A stretch of 64,000 nt of DNA from Pseudarthrobacter phenanthrenivorans Sphe3 (GTDB lineage Bacteria > Actinomycetota > Actinomycetes > Actinomycetales > Micrococcaceae). The DNA lies in assembly GCF_000189535.1 (NCBI RefSeq), contig NC_015147.1, positions 30,457 through 94,456 on the forward strand, written 5' to 3'. The translations under genes and the position numbers were made by a program. Below are positions 17,145-25,497 of this stretch, one piece after another (positions within the stretch are counted from its first letter, which is position 1; each line of letters starts with the position of its first letter). Below the pieces are notes generated by a model. The model was not told the DNA's origin and did no database searches. It was given only the letters and a program-made list of their open reading frames with translations.

Positions 17145-18082
17145 TGATGACACACGGCGATACCACCGGAGATTTCGAGAAGTCGGAGGGCTGGCTCGAC
17201 TGGTACGACGGACCGAGCACACCGACGTTCCGGCTGCCAGAGGGCTCTGTAGACGCCCACTGCCATGTGTTCGGGCCGGGCGGGCAGTTCCCCTACGCAC
17301 CTCAGCGCAAGTACACTCCATGCGACGCCTCGGCGTACCAGCTGTTCGCCTTGCGAGACCAGCTGGGATTCGACCGGAACGTCATCGTACAGGCGACATG
17401 CCACGGTTCCGACAACCGGGCCCTGGTCGACGCATTGCAGCGTAGCGAAGGTCGCGCCCGCGGTGTTGCGACCGTCCGCCGTGACGTGACCGACGATCAA
17501 CTCGCCGAGTTGCATGAGGCCGGGGTACGGGGCGTCCGGTTCAACTTCGTGAAACGTCTGGTCGACCGCGTGCCCACCGACTCGCTCGAGGAGATCGTGG
17601 CCAAGATCGCGCCACTTGGATGGCACGTTGTGATCTACTTCGAAGCCGAGGATCTGCCCGAGCTGTACGACTTCTTTTCGTCGATCCCGACCGACTTGGT
17701 CGTCGATCACATGGGACGGCCCGACGTTACCAAGGATCCGGACGGTCCCGAGTTCGAACTGTTCCTGCGATTCATGCGTGAGAACACTAACGTGTGGACC
17801 AAGGTCTCCTGCCCAGAGCGTCTGTCCGTCACCGGCCCCCGCGCCCTCGAAGGCGAACAGCACGCCTACCGCGACGTCGTCCCCTTCGCCCGCCGCGTAG
17901 TCGAGGAGTTCCCCTCCCGCGTCCTCTGGGGAACCGACTGGCCGCACCCCAACCTCAAGGACCACATGCCCGACGACGGGCTTCTGGTCGACTACATCCC
18001 GCAGATCGCGGCGACGTCGGAACTGCAACGGCAGCTGCTTGTCGACAATCCTCGCCGCCTCTACTGGCCCGAAGGAGTATGA
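17144..18082 (+). CDS. ligI: 2-Pyrone-4,6-dicarboxylate lactonase
   Basis: 312 residues of the amidohydrolase-2 family. VDAHCHVFGPG contains H39 and H41, and LVVDHMGRPDV and the C-terminal RVLWGTDWPHPNLK (catalytic Asp) match LigI. The enzyme opens 2-pyrone-4,6-dicarboxylate to 4-oxalomesaconate. The start overlaps the ligK stop (TGATGATG), so one of two adjacent ATGs (17144 or 17147) is used. Confidence 0.92.
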   Translation: MMTHGDTTGDFEKSEGWLDWYDGPSTPTFRLPEGSVDAHCHVFGPGGQFPYAPQRKYTPCDASAYQLFALRDQLGFDRNVIVQATCHGSDNRALVDALQRSEGRARGVATVRRDVTDDQLAELHEAGVRGVRFNFVKRLVDRVPTDSLEEIVAKIAPLGWHVVIYFEAEDLPELYDFFSSIPTDLVVDHMGRPDVTKDPDGPEFELFLRFMRENTNVWTKVSCPERLSVTGPRALEGEQHAYRDVVPFARRVVEEFPSRVLWGTDWPHPNLKDHMPDDGLLVDYIPQIAATSELQRQLLVDNPRRLYWPEGV

Positions 18083-18083
18083 C

Positions 18084-19385
18084 ATGACACTCGACAAACC
18101 ATACAATGACGTCCCTGGCACCACCATCTTTGATGCCGACCAGGCCCGAAAGGGCTACAACCTAAACCAGTTCTGCATGTCGCTGATGAAACCGGAGAAC
18201 CGCGAACGGTATCTGGCCGACCGCGGTGCGTACCTGGACGAGTGGCCTCTCAACCCGGTGCAGCGCCAGGCGGTGCTCGACATCGACCTCAACACCTGCA
18301 TCGCCGAGGGCGGGAACATCTACTTCCTGGCCAAGATCGGCGCCACTCACGGCCTGAGCTTTCAGCAGATGGCCGGCTCGATGACGGGCATGTCTGAGGC
18401 CGCGTACCGAGACATGATGATCGGCGGTGGGCGCCGCCCGGAGGGAAACCGCCTCAAGGACCTCGACGGATGGACGCCTCCTGAGCCCGGCGAGAAGGCG
18501 GAGACGGTGCGGCAGGATGCTCCGGCGCAGTACACCTCGGCACTATTCACCTCGCACGTGCCGGCGATCGGCGCAGCGATGGACCTCGGTAAGACCGAGG
18601 AGCCGTACTGGAAGAAGGTGTTCTCCGGGTATGAGTGGACGCGAGAGTGGGCCAAGGAGAACCTGCCCGACGTCGTCATCCTGGTGTACAACGACCACGC
18701 CACAGCCTTCGACTCCTCGATCATCCCGACCTTCGTACTCGGCACCGGCGCGGAGTACCCGGTCGCGGACGAGGGCTATGGCCCCCGCCCTGTGCCCGAC
18801 GTCAAAGGCTATCCCGAGCTGGCCGCACACATCGCCCAGTCCGTGATCCAGGATGACTTCGACCTCACGCTCGTCAACGAGATGGTCGTGGATCACGGCC
18901 TCACGGTGCCGCTGTCGCTTGTGTATGGCGATGTCGAGGAATGGCCCGTCAGGGTCATCCCCCTCGCCGTGAACGTTGTGCAGTATCCGGTGCCGTCCGG
19001 ACGTCGCTGCTACGAACTCGGGCGTGCGCTCCGCCGCGCGCTGGACAAGTGGGACGGTGAGCCGCTCAACGTTCAAATTTGGGGAACCGGCGGCATGAGC
19101 CACCAGCTGCAGGGCCCCCGCGCTGGCCTCATTAACGAGGAGTGGGACAACGCATTCCTGGACCACCTCATCGCCGACCCCGTGGGCCTGACAGAATGGC
19201 AGCACATGGAGTACGTCGACGAGGCCGGTTCCGAGGGCATCGAGCTAGTCGACTGGCTCATCGCGCGCGGTGCGATGGATGATCAGTTCGGAGGCGAGAG
19301 CCCCGAGGTGAATCACCGCTTTTACCACGTGCCCGCGTCGAACACCGCCGTCGGCCACCTTGTTCTCACGAACCAGACCGACTGA
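18084..19385 (+). CDS. ligAB: Protocatechuate 4,5-dioxygenase, fused alpha and beta chains
   Basis: 433 residues from the ATG at 18084, with GAAGGAG at 18070-18076. Residues about 10-105 are a LigA-type small subunit (GYNLNQFCMSLMKPENR, RDMMIGGGRRPEG follows), and residues about 150-433 are a LigB-type catalytic subunit with iron ligands in TSHVPAIG (H158) and YNDHATAF (H205). In proteobacteria the two are separate genes; a fused version is known as PcmA from Arthrobacter keyseri. The product is 4-carboxy-2-hydroxymuconate-6-semialdehyde, the substrate of LigC encoded next. Confidence 0.92.
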   Translation: MTLDKPYNDVPGTTIFDADQARKGYNLNQFCMSLMKPENRERYLADRGAYLDEWPLNPVQRQAVLDIDLNTCIAEGGNIYFLAKIGATHGLSFQQMAGSMTGMSEAAYRDMMIGGGRRPEGNRLKDLDGWTPPEPGEKAETVRQDAPAQYTSALFTSHVPAIGAAMDLGKTEEPYWKKVFSGYEWTREWAKENLPDVVILVYNDHATAFDSSIIPTFVLGTGAEYPVADEGYGPRPVPDVKGYPELAAHIAQSVIQDDFDLTLVNEMVVDHGLTVPLSLVYGDVEEWPVRVIPLAVNVVQYPVPSGRRCYELGRALRRALDKWDGEPLNVQIWGTGGMSHQLQGPRAGLINEEWDNAFLDHLIADPVGLTEWQHMEYVDEAGSEGIELVDWLIARGAMDDQFGGESPEVNHRFYHVPASNTAVGHLVLTNQTD

Positions 19386-19410
19386 CCGCATCCGCAACAA
19401 AGGAGCCCCC

Positions 19411-20364
19411 ATGACTGAGAAGATCCGTGTGGCCGTCGTCGGCGCCGCAGGCGCCTTCGGCATGAAACATCTCGACGGCCTGATGAACATCCCCGATGTC
19501 GAGGTAACCGTCGTCAGCGGCACGCGGCTCGAACCGACCCAGGCAGTTGCCGAGAAATACGGCGTCGAGAACGCCGTTGTCGGCCTGGACGCCGTGCTCG
19601 AGCGCGACGACGTCGACGCGGTGATCCTTGCGACGCCCACGGGGCTCCACGCGTCTCAGACCCAGGCGGTGCTCGCCGCCGGCAAGCACGTGCAGGTCGA
19701 GATTCCGTTGGCCGACTCGATCGTGGACGCCGAGGCAGCGCTCGAGGCGGCTGAATCATCCAATCGCGTCGCAATGGTCGGCCACACCCGCCGCTTCAAC
19801 CCCTCGCACCAGTTGGTGCATAACCGGATCGCGTCAGGGGAGTTCCACGTGCAGCAAATGGACGTGCAGACGTACTTTTTCCGCCGCACCAACACGAACG
19901 CGAAGGGCGAGGCCCGGTCCTGGACCGACCACCTGCTATGGCATCATGCCGCGCACACCGTTGACTTGTTCGCCTACCAGGCAGGCAAGATCGTGCATGC
20001 GAACGCGATCCAGGGCCCGATCCACCCTGAACTCGGCATCGCGATGGACATGTCGATCCAGCTCAAGAGCGAGTCGGGCGCGATCTGTACACTGTCGCTG
20101 TCGTTCAACAACAACGGGCCGTTCGGCACGTTCTTCCGCTACATCGGCGACACCGAGACCTACATCGCGCGTTACGACGATCTCTACAACGGCCGTGAGG
20201 AGCCGATAGACGTGTCGCATGTCGCTGTCAGCATGAACGGTATTGAGCTGCAGGATCGTGAATTCATTTCGGCTATCCGCGAGGGACGCGAGCCGAACTC
20301 CTCGCTTCGCCACGTGATCGACTGCTACCGAGTGCTCGGCTCGCTTGAGAAGCAGCTGTCGTGA
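19411..20364 (+). CDS. ligC: 4-Carboxy-2-hydroxymuconate-6-semialdehyde dehydrogenase
   Basis: 317 residues from the ATG at 19411 after AAAGGAG. Gfo/Idh/MocA fold: Rossmann motif VAVVGAAGAFGMKHLDG, then ILATPTGLHASQTQAVLAAGKHVQVEIPLA, with the usual catalytic EKP replaced by EIP, and WTDHLLWHHAAHTVDLFAYQ. These match LigC/PmdC. It oxidises the ring-opened hemiacetal to 2-pyrone-4,6-dicarboxylate with NAD(P)+. The next gene's GTG overlaps its stop. Confidence 0.9.
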   Translation: MTEKIRVAVVGAAGAFGMKHLDGLMNIPDVEVTVVSGTRLEPTQAVAEKYGVENAVVGLDAVLERDDVDAVILATPTGLHASQTQAVLAAGKHVQVEIPLADSIVDAEAALEAAESSNRVAMVGHTRRFNPSHQLVHNRIASGEFHVQQMDVQTYFFRRTNTNAKGEARSWTDHLLWHHAAHTVDLFAYQAGKIVHANAIQGPIHPELGIAMDMSIQLKSESGAICTLSLSFNNNGPFGTFFRYIGDTETYIARYDDLYNGREEPIDVSHVAVSMNGIELQDREFISAIREGREPNSSLRHVIDCYRVLGSLEKQLS

Positions 20365-21335
20365 GGCTACCCCCCATCGGCCTGGGCTGTATGTCGCTGA
20401 GTCACGCGTACGGTGTCCCCCCGTCGCGTGACGAGGGGCTGACGATGCTGCGCACAGCTCTCGATGAAGGCATCGGGATGCTCGACACGGCAACACTGTA
20501 CGGCGGCGGCCGCAACGAAGAGCTTGTAGGTGCTGCGATCGCGGGGCGCCGTGACGAGGTCTTCCTGGCGAGCAAGTGCGGGATGGCGTCCGTCGACGGC
20601 GTGAAAGTCATCGATGGACGCCCCGATACGCTGCGGGCACAGGTCGACGCTTCGCTGAGCCGCCTTGGCGTCGACTACATCGACCTGTACTACCTTCACC
20701 GGTGGGACAAGAAGGTGCCAATCGGCGATAGCGTCGGCGCGCTGGTCGAGATGGTCGCCGCGGGCAAGATCGGCGCAATCGGCCTGTCCGAGGTGTCGGT
20801 CGGGCGACTGCGCGAGGCGCAGGCAATCACCTCTATCGCAGCCGTGCAGAACGAGTACTCGCTGTGGAGTCGCAATGCCGAGCTTGGCATGCTCGACGCC
20901 ACTCGCGAGGACGGCGTGACTCTGGTTGCGTTTTCGCCGGTCGGAAGGGGTTTCCTCGCCGATGCGATCAAGGACCCAACTGAGCTGTCCCCAAACGACA
21001 TCCGCCGCAGTATGCCGCGCTTCCAGCCCGAGCACTGGGGTGCAAATGTGACGCTGCTGGCCTCTTGGCGAGAGCTGGCTGCGGAGGCCGGTTGCACCCC
21101 AGCACAGCTCGCGCTGGCCTGGCTGATCTCCCGCGGCGATCATGTTCTGCCGATCCCGGGAACAACGAGCGTCGCGCACCTGCGTGAGAACATGGCGGCG
21201 GCCGACATCTCTGTCGACGGCGCGCTGCTGACGCGGGCCGGCGAGCTGATTGGCACGGCCACCATCTCTGGCGCGCGATATGCGCCAGCATCTGCCGCCG
21301 AAGTAGACGCTGAGACTTTCGAGGATGCCGCATGA
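20361..21335 (+). CDS. Aldo/keto reductase of the lig operon
   Basis: 324 residues from the GTG at 20361, overlapping the ligC stop. AKR features: LGCMSLSHAYG, DEGIGMLDTATLYGGGRNEELVG (catalytic Asp and Tyr), VFLASKCGM (Lys), YYLHRWDKKVP (His), and VLPIPGTTSVAHLRENMAA for NADP binding. The family reduces or oxidises carbonyls. No step of the classical protocatechuate 4,5-pathway needs an AKR, so it may act on an upstream aldehyde or side product. Its physiological substrate is unknown. Confidence 0.8.
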   Translation: MRLPPIGLGCMSLSHAYGVPPSRDEGLTMLRTALDEGIGMLDTATLYGGGRNEELVGAAIAGRRDEVFLASKCGMASVDGVKVIDGRPDTLRAQVDASLSRLGVDYIDLYYLHRWDKKVPIGDSVGALVEMVAAGKIGAIGLSEVSVGRLREAQAITSIAAVQNEYSLWSRNAELGMLDATREDGVTLVAFSPVGRGFLADAIKDPTELSPNDIRRSMPRFQPEHWGANVTLLASWRELAAEAGCTPAQLALAWLISRGDHVLPIPGTTSVAHLRENMAAADISVDGALLTRAGELIGTATISGARYAPASAAEVDAETFEDAA

Positions 21336-22030
21336 AAGCGATCTCGTCGATGGCCACCCGCCGCGTTCTCGCCGACCTTGCCGAAGCTGCCGCCGCGGCG
21401 GGGCTACCGCTTCTGCAGCTCGAATCCGTAGGCGGAGTGGACGCCGCCCAGCGGGTGACCGCCGGCGAGCCGTTCGACCTTGTGTTCCTCGCCGAGGACG
21501 CTCTCCAACGCCTCGCTGCCGAGCGGCACGTCGACCCGGCATCCATCGCCCCGATCGTACTGTCGGATGTCGCCGTAGGCGTGGCCGCACGCAGCGCCGA
21601 TGCAGCAGCATGTTCCGGAGGCACGGCCTTTACGAATGCCGACGAGCTTCGCAGCGCCCTGCGCGCGGCATTCCGCATCGGATATTCCACCGGACCGAGC
21701 GGCCTTGAGCTGTTGCGAATGATCGACCACTGGGGCATGACCGATGAAGTCAGCGACCGGCTTGTGCAGGCCCGTCCAGGCGTGCCCGTGGCGCGCCTGC
21801 TCGCAGATGGTGAGGTCGATCTCGGCCTGCAGCAGCTCAGCGAACTGGTCGGGCAGCCCGGCGTGTGTATCCTCGGCGTCCTCCCGGCCGACTGCGCGAT
21901 CAGCACGGTCTTCGCGGGTGCTGTCGCGACATCCTCCAACAACGCGGCTCGTGCTGCGGAGATGTTGGCTTTCTTCCGCTCCGACCTCGCGGCATCCATC
22001 AAGTCGTTGCACAGTTTTCGCGCGCCCTGA
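21332..22030 (+). CDS. ModA-like substrate-binding-fold protein without signal peptide
   Basis: 232 residues, overlapping the previous stop by four bases (ATGA). The segments AQRVTAGEPFDLVFLAEDALQRL, IGYSTGPSGLELLRMIDHWG, VPVARLLADGEVDLGLQQLSEL and GVLPADCAISTVFAGAV follow the layout of molybdate-type periplasmic binding proteins. The N-terminus lacks a signal peptide or lipobox, so a cytoplasmic protein is predicted. It closes the lig operon, where a 4-oxalomesaconate tautomerase would be expected but no PrpF/LigU homologue is seen. A role in that isomerisation, or as an effector sensor, is only a hypothesis. Confidence 0.6.
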   Translation: MKAISSMATRRVLADLAEAAAAAGLPLLQLESVGGVDAAQRVTAGEPFDLVFLAEDALQRLAAERHVDPASIAPIVLSDVAVGVAARSADAAACSGGTAFTNADELRSALRAAFRIGYSTGPSGLELLRMIDHWGMTDEVSDRLVQARPGVPVARLLADGEVDLGLQQLSELVGQPGVCILGVLPADCAISTVFAGAVATSSNNAARAAEMLAFFRSDLAASIKSLHSFRAP

Positions 22031-22458
22031 GGCCCTGCCGTGACGTCTTGACTGATACAGGTCCTGCAGACATTTACGTCGATGCGAGACGCGCCGACGA
22101 CCGTGGAGAAGGAACAGGCGAAGCGCGGTCCTGCTTTCCACTTCGCACCGGGGTCCACGGTGAGCTGGGTCAAACGCCTGAGCTCGTTCGGCCCACCGTA
22201 TGAGCCCGTAAGTTCCGAGACGGCCCCGGGCAGGCTGTTTGCCGCCGTGACCCGGCGTATGGCACAGTCCAATGCCGGATCCTCGTCAAGTCAGGTCTCG
22301 CGTACGGCGTCGATGCCCCCGCGGCAGCAGAAATCAGCCACTTCGAATTAGTCGGCTCCACCATCGCCCAGATCTTGGATGGACCCCCCGCTATGGAAGG
22401 CAAGGAAAGCGATCCCGTCAACGAGCCAGGAGCCAAGGGCGCCACCGCGCTGTGAGGG
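22031..22458. other. Region between convergent operons, possible gene remnant
   Basis: No intact gene. On the plus strand a frame open up to a stop at about 22455 encodes ILVKSGLAYGVDAPAAAEIS and IAQILDGPPAMEGKE, which reads like real protein sequence but has no start or recognisable family. It may be the tail of a deleted gene at the junction between the lig and pht modules. Confidence 0.35.
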
Positions 22459-23250
22459 CTAAAGCAGCAGTCCTTGAAGGTCCTCAGCGGAGGTGCGAAG
22501 CATTTCCCCGAGTTCGGCTCGCAGCTTGTCGGACATGCGATGGGCGGGCACCGAAACGTTTATTCCGTAAAGCGTGCCGCTCGGTCCCGCAATCGATACG
22601 GCGACCGAAGTGACCCCGTCTTCGCTTTCTTCCCTGCTTGTCGCGTAACCAATGCGGCGAATTTCATCAAGTTCGGCTTCAAGGTCAACCCGCGACGTTA
22701 TGGAGTTTCCTGTCAGGCCTGGGAGTTCCTTCTTCGGGTAGAGCGCATGTAGCTGCTCCTGGGTGAGCCGGCTCAACATCGCTTTTCCTGTAGCAGTGCA
22801 ATTCGCCGGTAACGTGAGGCCTTGTCGGGAACCTACCCGCACTGCCCTTGAGCTTTCGATGGCATCGATGAATTGGGCATCTGTCCTCTCGAGACGGGCG
22901 AAGTGGACCGTTTCCCCTGTTTGCTGGAATAGCTGTTCAAGGACAGGGCGGGCGAGGGTCCTTATGTCCACTTGACGCCTGATGGCGAAAGCAATGGAGC
23001 TGAGCGCCTGGCCTGGCTCATAGGCGCGAGTAGCCGGATTTTGCCGCACGAAACCCCGGTAGAGCAACATCCCCATAAGCCGGTGCGCCGTCGAGGATGC
23101 GACTCCCAGATAGTTACTCGCATCTGTCAACCGGATGCTGGGTTGGGTTTCGAATAGCAGTAGCAGTCGCAATGCATTGTCAACAGATTCGATACGGTAC
23201 TGCGGGGGCGGACCGTTTCTGGACTCGGTGTCTGTATTTGTTGACTGCAT
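22459..23250 (-). CDS. IclR-family regulator of the phthalate-type operon
   Basis: About 263 residues from the ATG at 23250; an ATG at 23259 is also possible and neither has a clear ribosome-binding site. N-terminal wHTH: YRIESVDNALRLLLLFETQ, then ASNYLGVASSTAHRLMGML. The C-terminal effector domain carries GLTLPANCTATGKAMLSRL, GYATSREESEDGVTSVAVSIAGPSG and VSVPAHRMSD, as in IclR/PcaU-type regulators. It is the last gene of the minus-strand operon, resembling phtR placement in Arthrobacter. The likely targets are the inverted repeats at 27932-28015. Confidence 0.8.
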   Translation of the reverse strand: MQSTNTDTESRNGPPPQYRIESVDNALRLLLLFETQPSIRLTDASNYLGVASSTAHRLMGMLLYRGFVRQNPATRAYEPGQALSSIAFAIRRQVDIRTLARPVLEQLFQQTGETVHFARLERTDAQFIDAIESSRAVRVGSRQGLTLPANCTATGKAMLSRLTQEQLHALYPKKELPGLTGNSITSRVDLEAELDEIRRIGYATSREESEDGVTSVAVSIAGPSGTLYGINVSVPAHRMSDKLRAELGEMLRTSAEDLQGLLL

Positions 23251-23306
23251 GCCTAACATCGTATCCAGCCCGAGTGCGGGTCTCTGTTTTCCTTTGGTGG
23301 CTAGCT

Positions 23307-24053
23307 TCACTCGGCGGCCTTCAGCCGGGCGAGTTCGTGTCTCCAGGCCGTTTGGGTGTTGAACGATCCACCCAGGTCGGGCAGTTCAGCCATGTCCGAT
23401 TCTGGAAGGTCTGCGAGCTCTCCCCCGGATGCCGTTACCTGGAGTGACAACCCGGCAAGCGTATCTACGCTGATCGCCTGGAGCACTGCTTGCTCCACAG
23501 TCTCCGCGGCGCTGGTCAGCCCATGGCCGCGGAGCAGCACTATAGGACGGTCACCCATGGCGTGGAGCATTTCCGCCGCCAGCTGGCGGTTCCTGACCAG
23601 CACTCCTCGCGGGTACACGGGCACCCCGCCGGCTGCCAGGCGGGTCCCGGGAATATCGAAGGCTCCGACGATCGGGCGGACACCAAGCCCGGCGAGGTCC
23701 GCGGCGACAACCCGCGGCGGGTGCGCGTGGACGACCGCGTTAATGTCACTGCGTTGCCGTAACAGTTCGGTGTGCAGTGGAAGTTCGTTCGGGACGGCGT
23801 AGCCTCCCTCCAGCTCGCCCTCAGCAGCAGGGTTGCCGTCGAGGTCCACCAGGCGGATGTCGCTGGCTTCGGTGAATGCCAATCCTCGCTCCTGGGGGCC
23901 CCTGCATCGAACGAGCAGGCTGTTCTCGCCTATTCGGAGGCTGATATGGCCGAGGATTCCGTCTGCCAGGCCGCGGTGTGCCAGCACGCGGCAGGCCAAT
24001 GCAATGGCTTCCCTTTCCGCGGCGTGTGCCGGGGGCGGCTGAGTTTGTCCCAT
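23307..24053 (-). CDS. phtC: Class II aldolase-family decarboxylase (3,4-dihydroxyphthalate decarboxylase-like)
   Basis: 248 residues from the ATG at 24053, which overlaps the reductase stop by one base (TAATG). Zinc ligands are predicted in VVHAHPPR (H109, H111) and LLRGHGLT (H177), and PNELPLHTE holds the usual acidic residue. In the phthalate 3,4-dioxygenase pathway a class II aldolase homologue (PhtC) removes the 2-carboxyl of 3,4-dihydroxyphthalate to give protocatechuate; the context supports that role. A paralogue lies at 39922-40641. Substrate is inferred, not proven. Confidence 0.7.
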   Translation of the reverse strand: MGQTQPPPAHAAEREAIALACRVLAHRGLADGILGHISLRIGENSLLVRCRGPQERGLAFTEASDIRLVDLDGNPAAEGELEGGYAVPNELPLHTELLRQRSDINAVVHAHPPRVVAADLAGLGVRPIVGAFDIPGTRLAAGGVPVYPRGVLVRNRQLAAEMLHAMGDRPIVLLRGHGLTSAAETVEQAVLQAISVDTLAGLSLQVTASGGELADLPESDMAELPDLGGSFNTQTAWRHELARLKAAE

Positions 24054-25285
24054 TACGATGCCGTCAGTGGCTGGGGGTCCAGCATCGGTTCTAGTTTTTC
24101 CCGCAGTTCTTGGACCGTGATCCCCGGACCCATGCCCCGCCGGCATGCCAGAAGGGCCTTTGGCCAGTTCACGATCGCTGCACCGCTCAGGTTGGTACCG
24201 TCGACTGTGTAGAGGGCGGCAAAGCGGCCGTGAACTTCCGGATGCCCGATGGTAACGTGTTCGGCGTTTCCGCCCACCCGGCCTACCACCTGGATCTTCC
24301 AGTCATGTTGGTCGCTCCAGACGTATTCGACCGGAGTGTAGGCGCGGGGGTTCTCCGGATGGGTGATGTTGTAAGCCACGCACGCTGCCTGCTCGACGGC
24401 GTTCGTCCAGTGCTCAATCCGGATATCCTCGCCGTGTTTTTGGTGCCGCCACCGGGCAACGTCGCCGACGCCGTAGATTTGCGGGGCGTCCACCGTACGG
24501 CAGTATTCGTCGAGCACCAGTCCGTTATCCACGAGCAGACCCGAAGAACTGAGCCAGGCATCATTGGGAACGGCGCCAATTCCGACCAGAACTGTGGCGG
24601 CCTCCAGGTTCTGGCCGTTGGTGAGCCGCAGGGTGAAGGAGCCCTGTTCGCCGTCGATGGTCTCAACCCCGGTACCAAAGATCGTCGTCACGCCGTTGCT
24701 GCGGTGAAGGTCTCCGAACCATTGCCCGACTTCAGCATTGAAGATCCGGCTCATGGGGACCGGGAGGGGGTCAATGACTGTCACTTCCAGACCGAGTCCT
24801 CGTGCTGTCGCCGCGGCTTCTGCCCCGATGAACCCCGCACCGATGACAGCCAGCTGTCCCCCCTTTGCAAGATCTGCGCGAAGGCTGCGGGCATCGTCGA
24901 GGGTACGAAGAACATGGATGCCGGGCCGGTGTCCCCACGGGGAGGGCCGGGCAAAGGCGCCTGTGGCAATGACCAAGTTATCGAAGCGCAGAGCTTCACG
25001 GCCCTGCAGCTGGAGCAGGTTGCCCGCGACGTCGATCCCGGTAGCGGCATGTCCAAGCTCCAGTTCTATGCCCAGTTCCTGCGCCTGGTCGCGGTTCAGC
25101 AAGCAGGCGGAGGCTTCGGTCGCTGTACCCGCCAGGACGGCCTTGGACAAGGGTGGTTTGTCGTAGGGCAGTTCTGTTTCTTCACCGACGATGACGATGC
25201 GTCCTTCGTATCCCTCCAGGCGTAAGGACTGCGCCGTGCGCACGCCCCCGATGGAGGAACCGACGATGACAGTTACTGTATCCAA
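24053..25285 (-). CDS. phtAd: FAD-dependent ferredoxin reductase of the ring dioxygenase
   Basis: 410 residues. FAD Rossmann segment VTVIVGSSIGGVRTAQSLR, then YDKPPLSKAVLAG, NAD-binding AVIGAGFIGAEAAATARGLG, and FAD-pyrophosphate ILD-like IYGVGDVARW. This is the monomeric NADH:ferredoxin reductase class (BphA4/rubredoxin reductase type). It passes electrons from NADH to the ferredoxin encoded directly upstream. Adjacent to the ferredoxin without gap, so they form one electron-transfer unit. Confidence 0.85.
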   Translation of the reverse strand: MDTVTVIVGSSIGGVRTAQSLRLEGYEGRIVIVGEETELPYDKPPLSKAVLAGTATEASACLLNRDQAQELGIELELGHAATGIDVAGNLLQLQGREALRFDNLVIATGAFARPSPWGHRPGIHVLRTLDDARSLRADLAKGGQLAVIGAGFIGAEAAATARGLGLEVTVIDPLPVPMSRIFNAEVGQWFGDLHRSNGVTTIFGTGVETIDGEQGSFTLRLTNGQNLEAATVLVGIGAVPNDAWLSSSGLLVDNGLVLDEYCRTVDAPQIYGVGDVARWRHQKHGEDIRIEHWTNAVEQAACVAYNITHPENPRAYTPVEYVWSDQHDWKIQVVGRVGGNAEHVTIGHPEVHGRFAALYTVDGTNLSGAAIVNWPKALLACRRGMGPGITVQELREKLEPMLDPQPLTAS

Positions 25286-25486
25286 CTAGTCCTCCACTAT
25301 CAGGGCGGAAACGGGGCAGCTGCGGGCTGCCTCCACGACGCGGGCTCGGTCAGCCTCGGGTACCTCGGTCTTGAGGAGGACTACGATCCCGTCATCATCC
25401 AGATCGAAGTAGTCGGTCGCCCCGACAACGCAGTTGGCGTACCCTTGGCAGGCTGCGAGGTCTGCTTTTACGACAGGCATGTTCAA
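25286..25486 (-). CDS. phtAc: [3Fe-4S]-type ferredoxin of the ring dioxygenase
   Basis: 66 residues. Cysteines at C13 and C19 (CQGYANC) and C57 (SCPVSAL) give the three-cysteine pattern of small actinobacterial [3Fe-4S] ferredoxins; the position for a fourth ligand is alanine (Y16-A17). Such ferredoxins, rather than [2Fe-2S] Rieske types, serve phthalate 3,4-dioxygenase-class systems. Start is either the first Met at 25486 or the third residue Met at 25480. Confidence 0.85.
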   Translation of the reverse strand: MNMPVVKADLAACQGYANCVVGATDYFDLDDDGIVVLLKTEVPEADRARVVEAARSCPVSALIVED

Positions 25487-25497
25487 AGCTCCTTGGC

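Noticed and set aside
20367..21611. Long minus-strand frame opposite the aldo/keto reductase
   Set aside because: Arginine-rich shadow composition, and it overlaps two well-supported genes of the lig operon.
20968..22272. Long minus-strand frame opposite the ModA-like gene
   Set aside because: Shadow of a coding strand with high GC; no family motif and no start signal.
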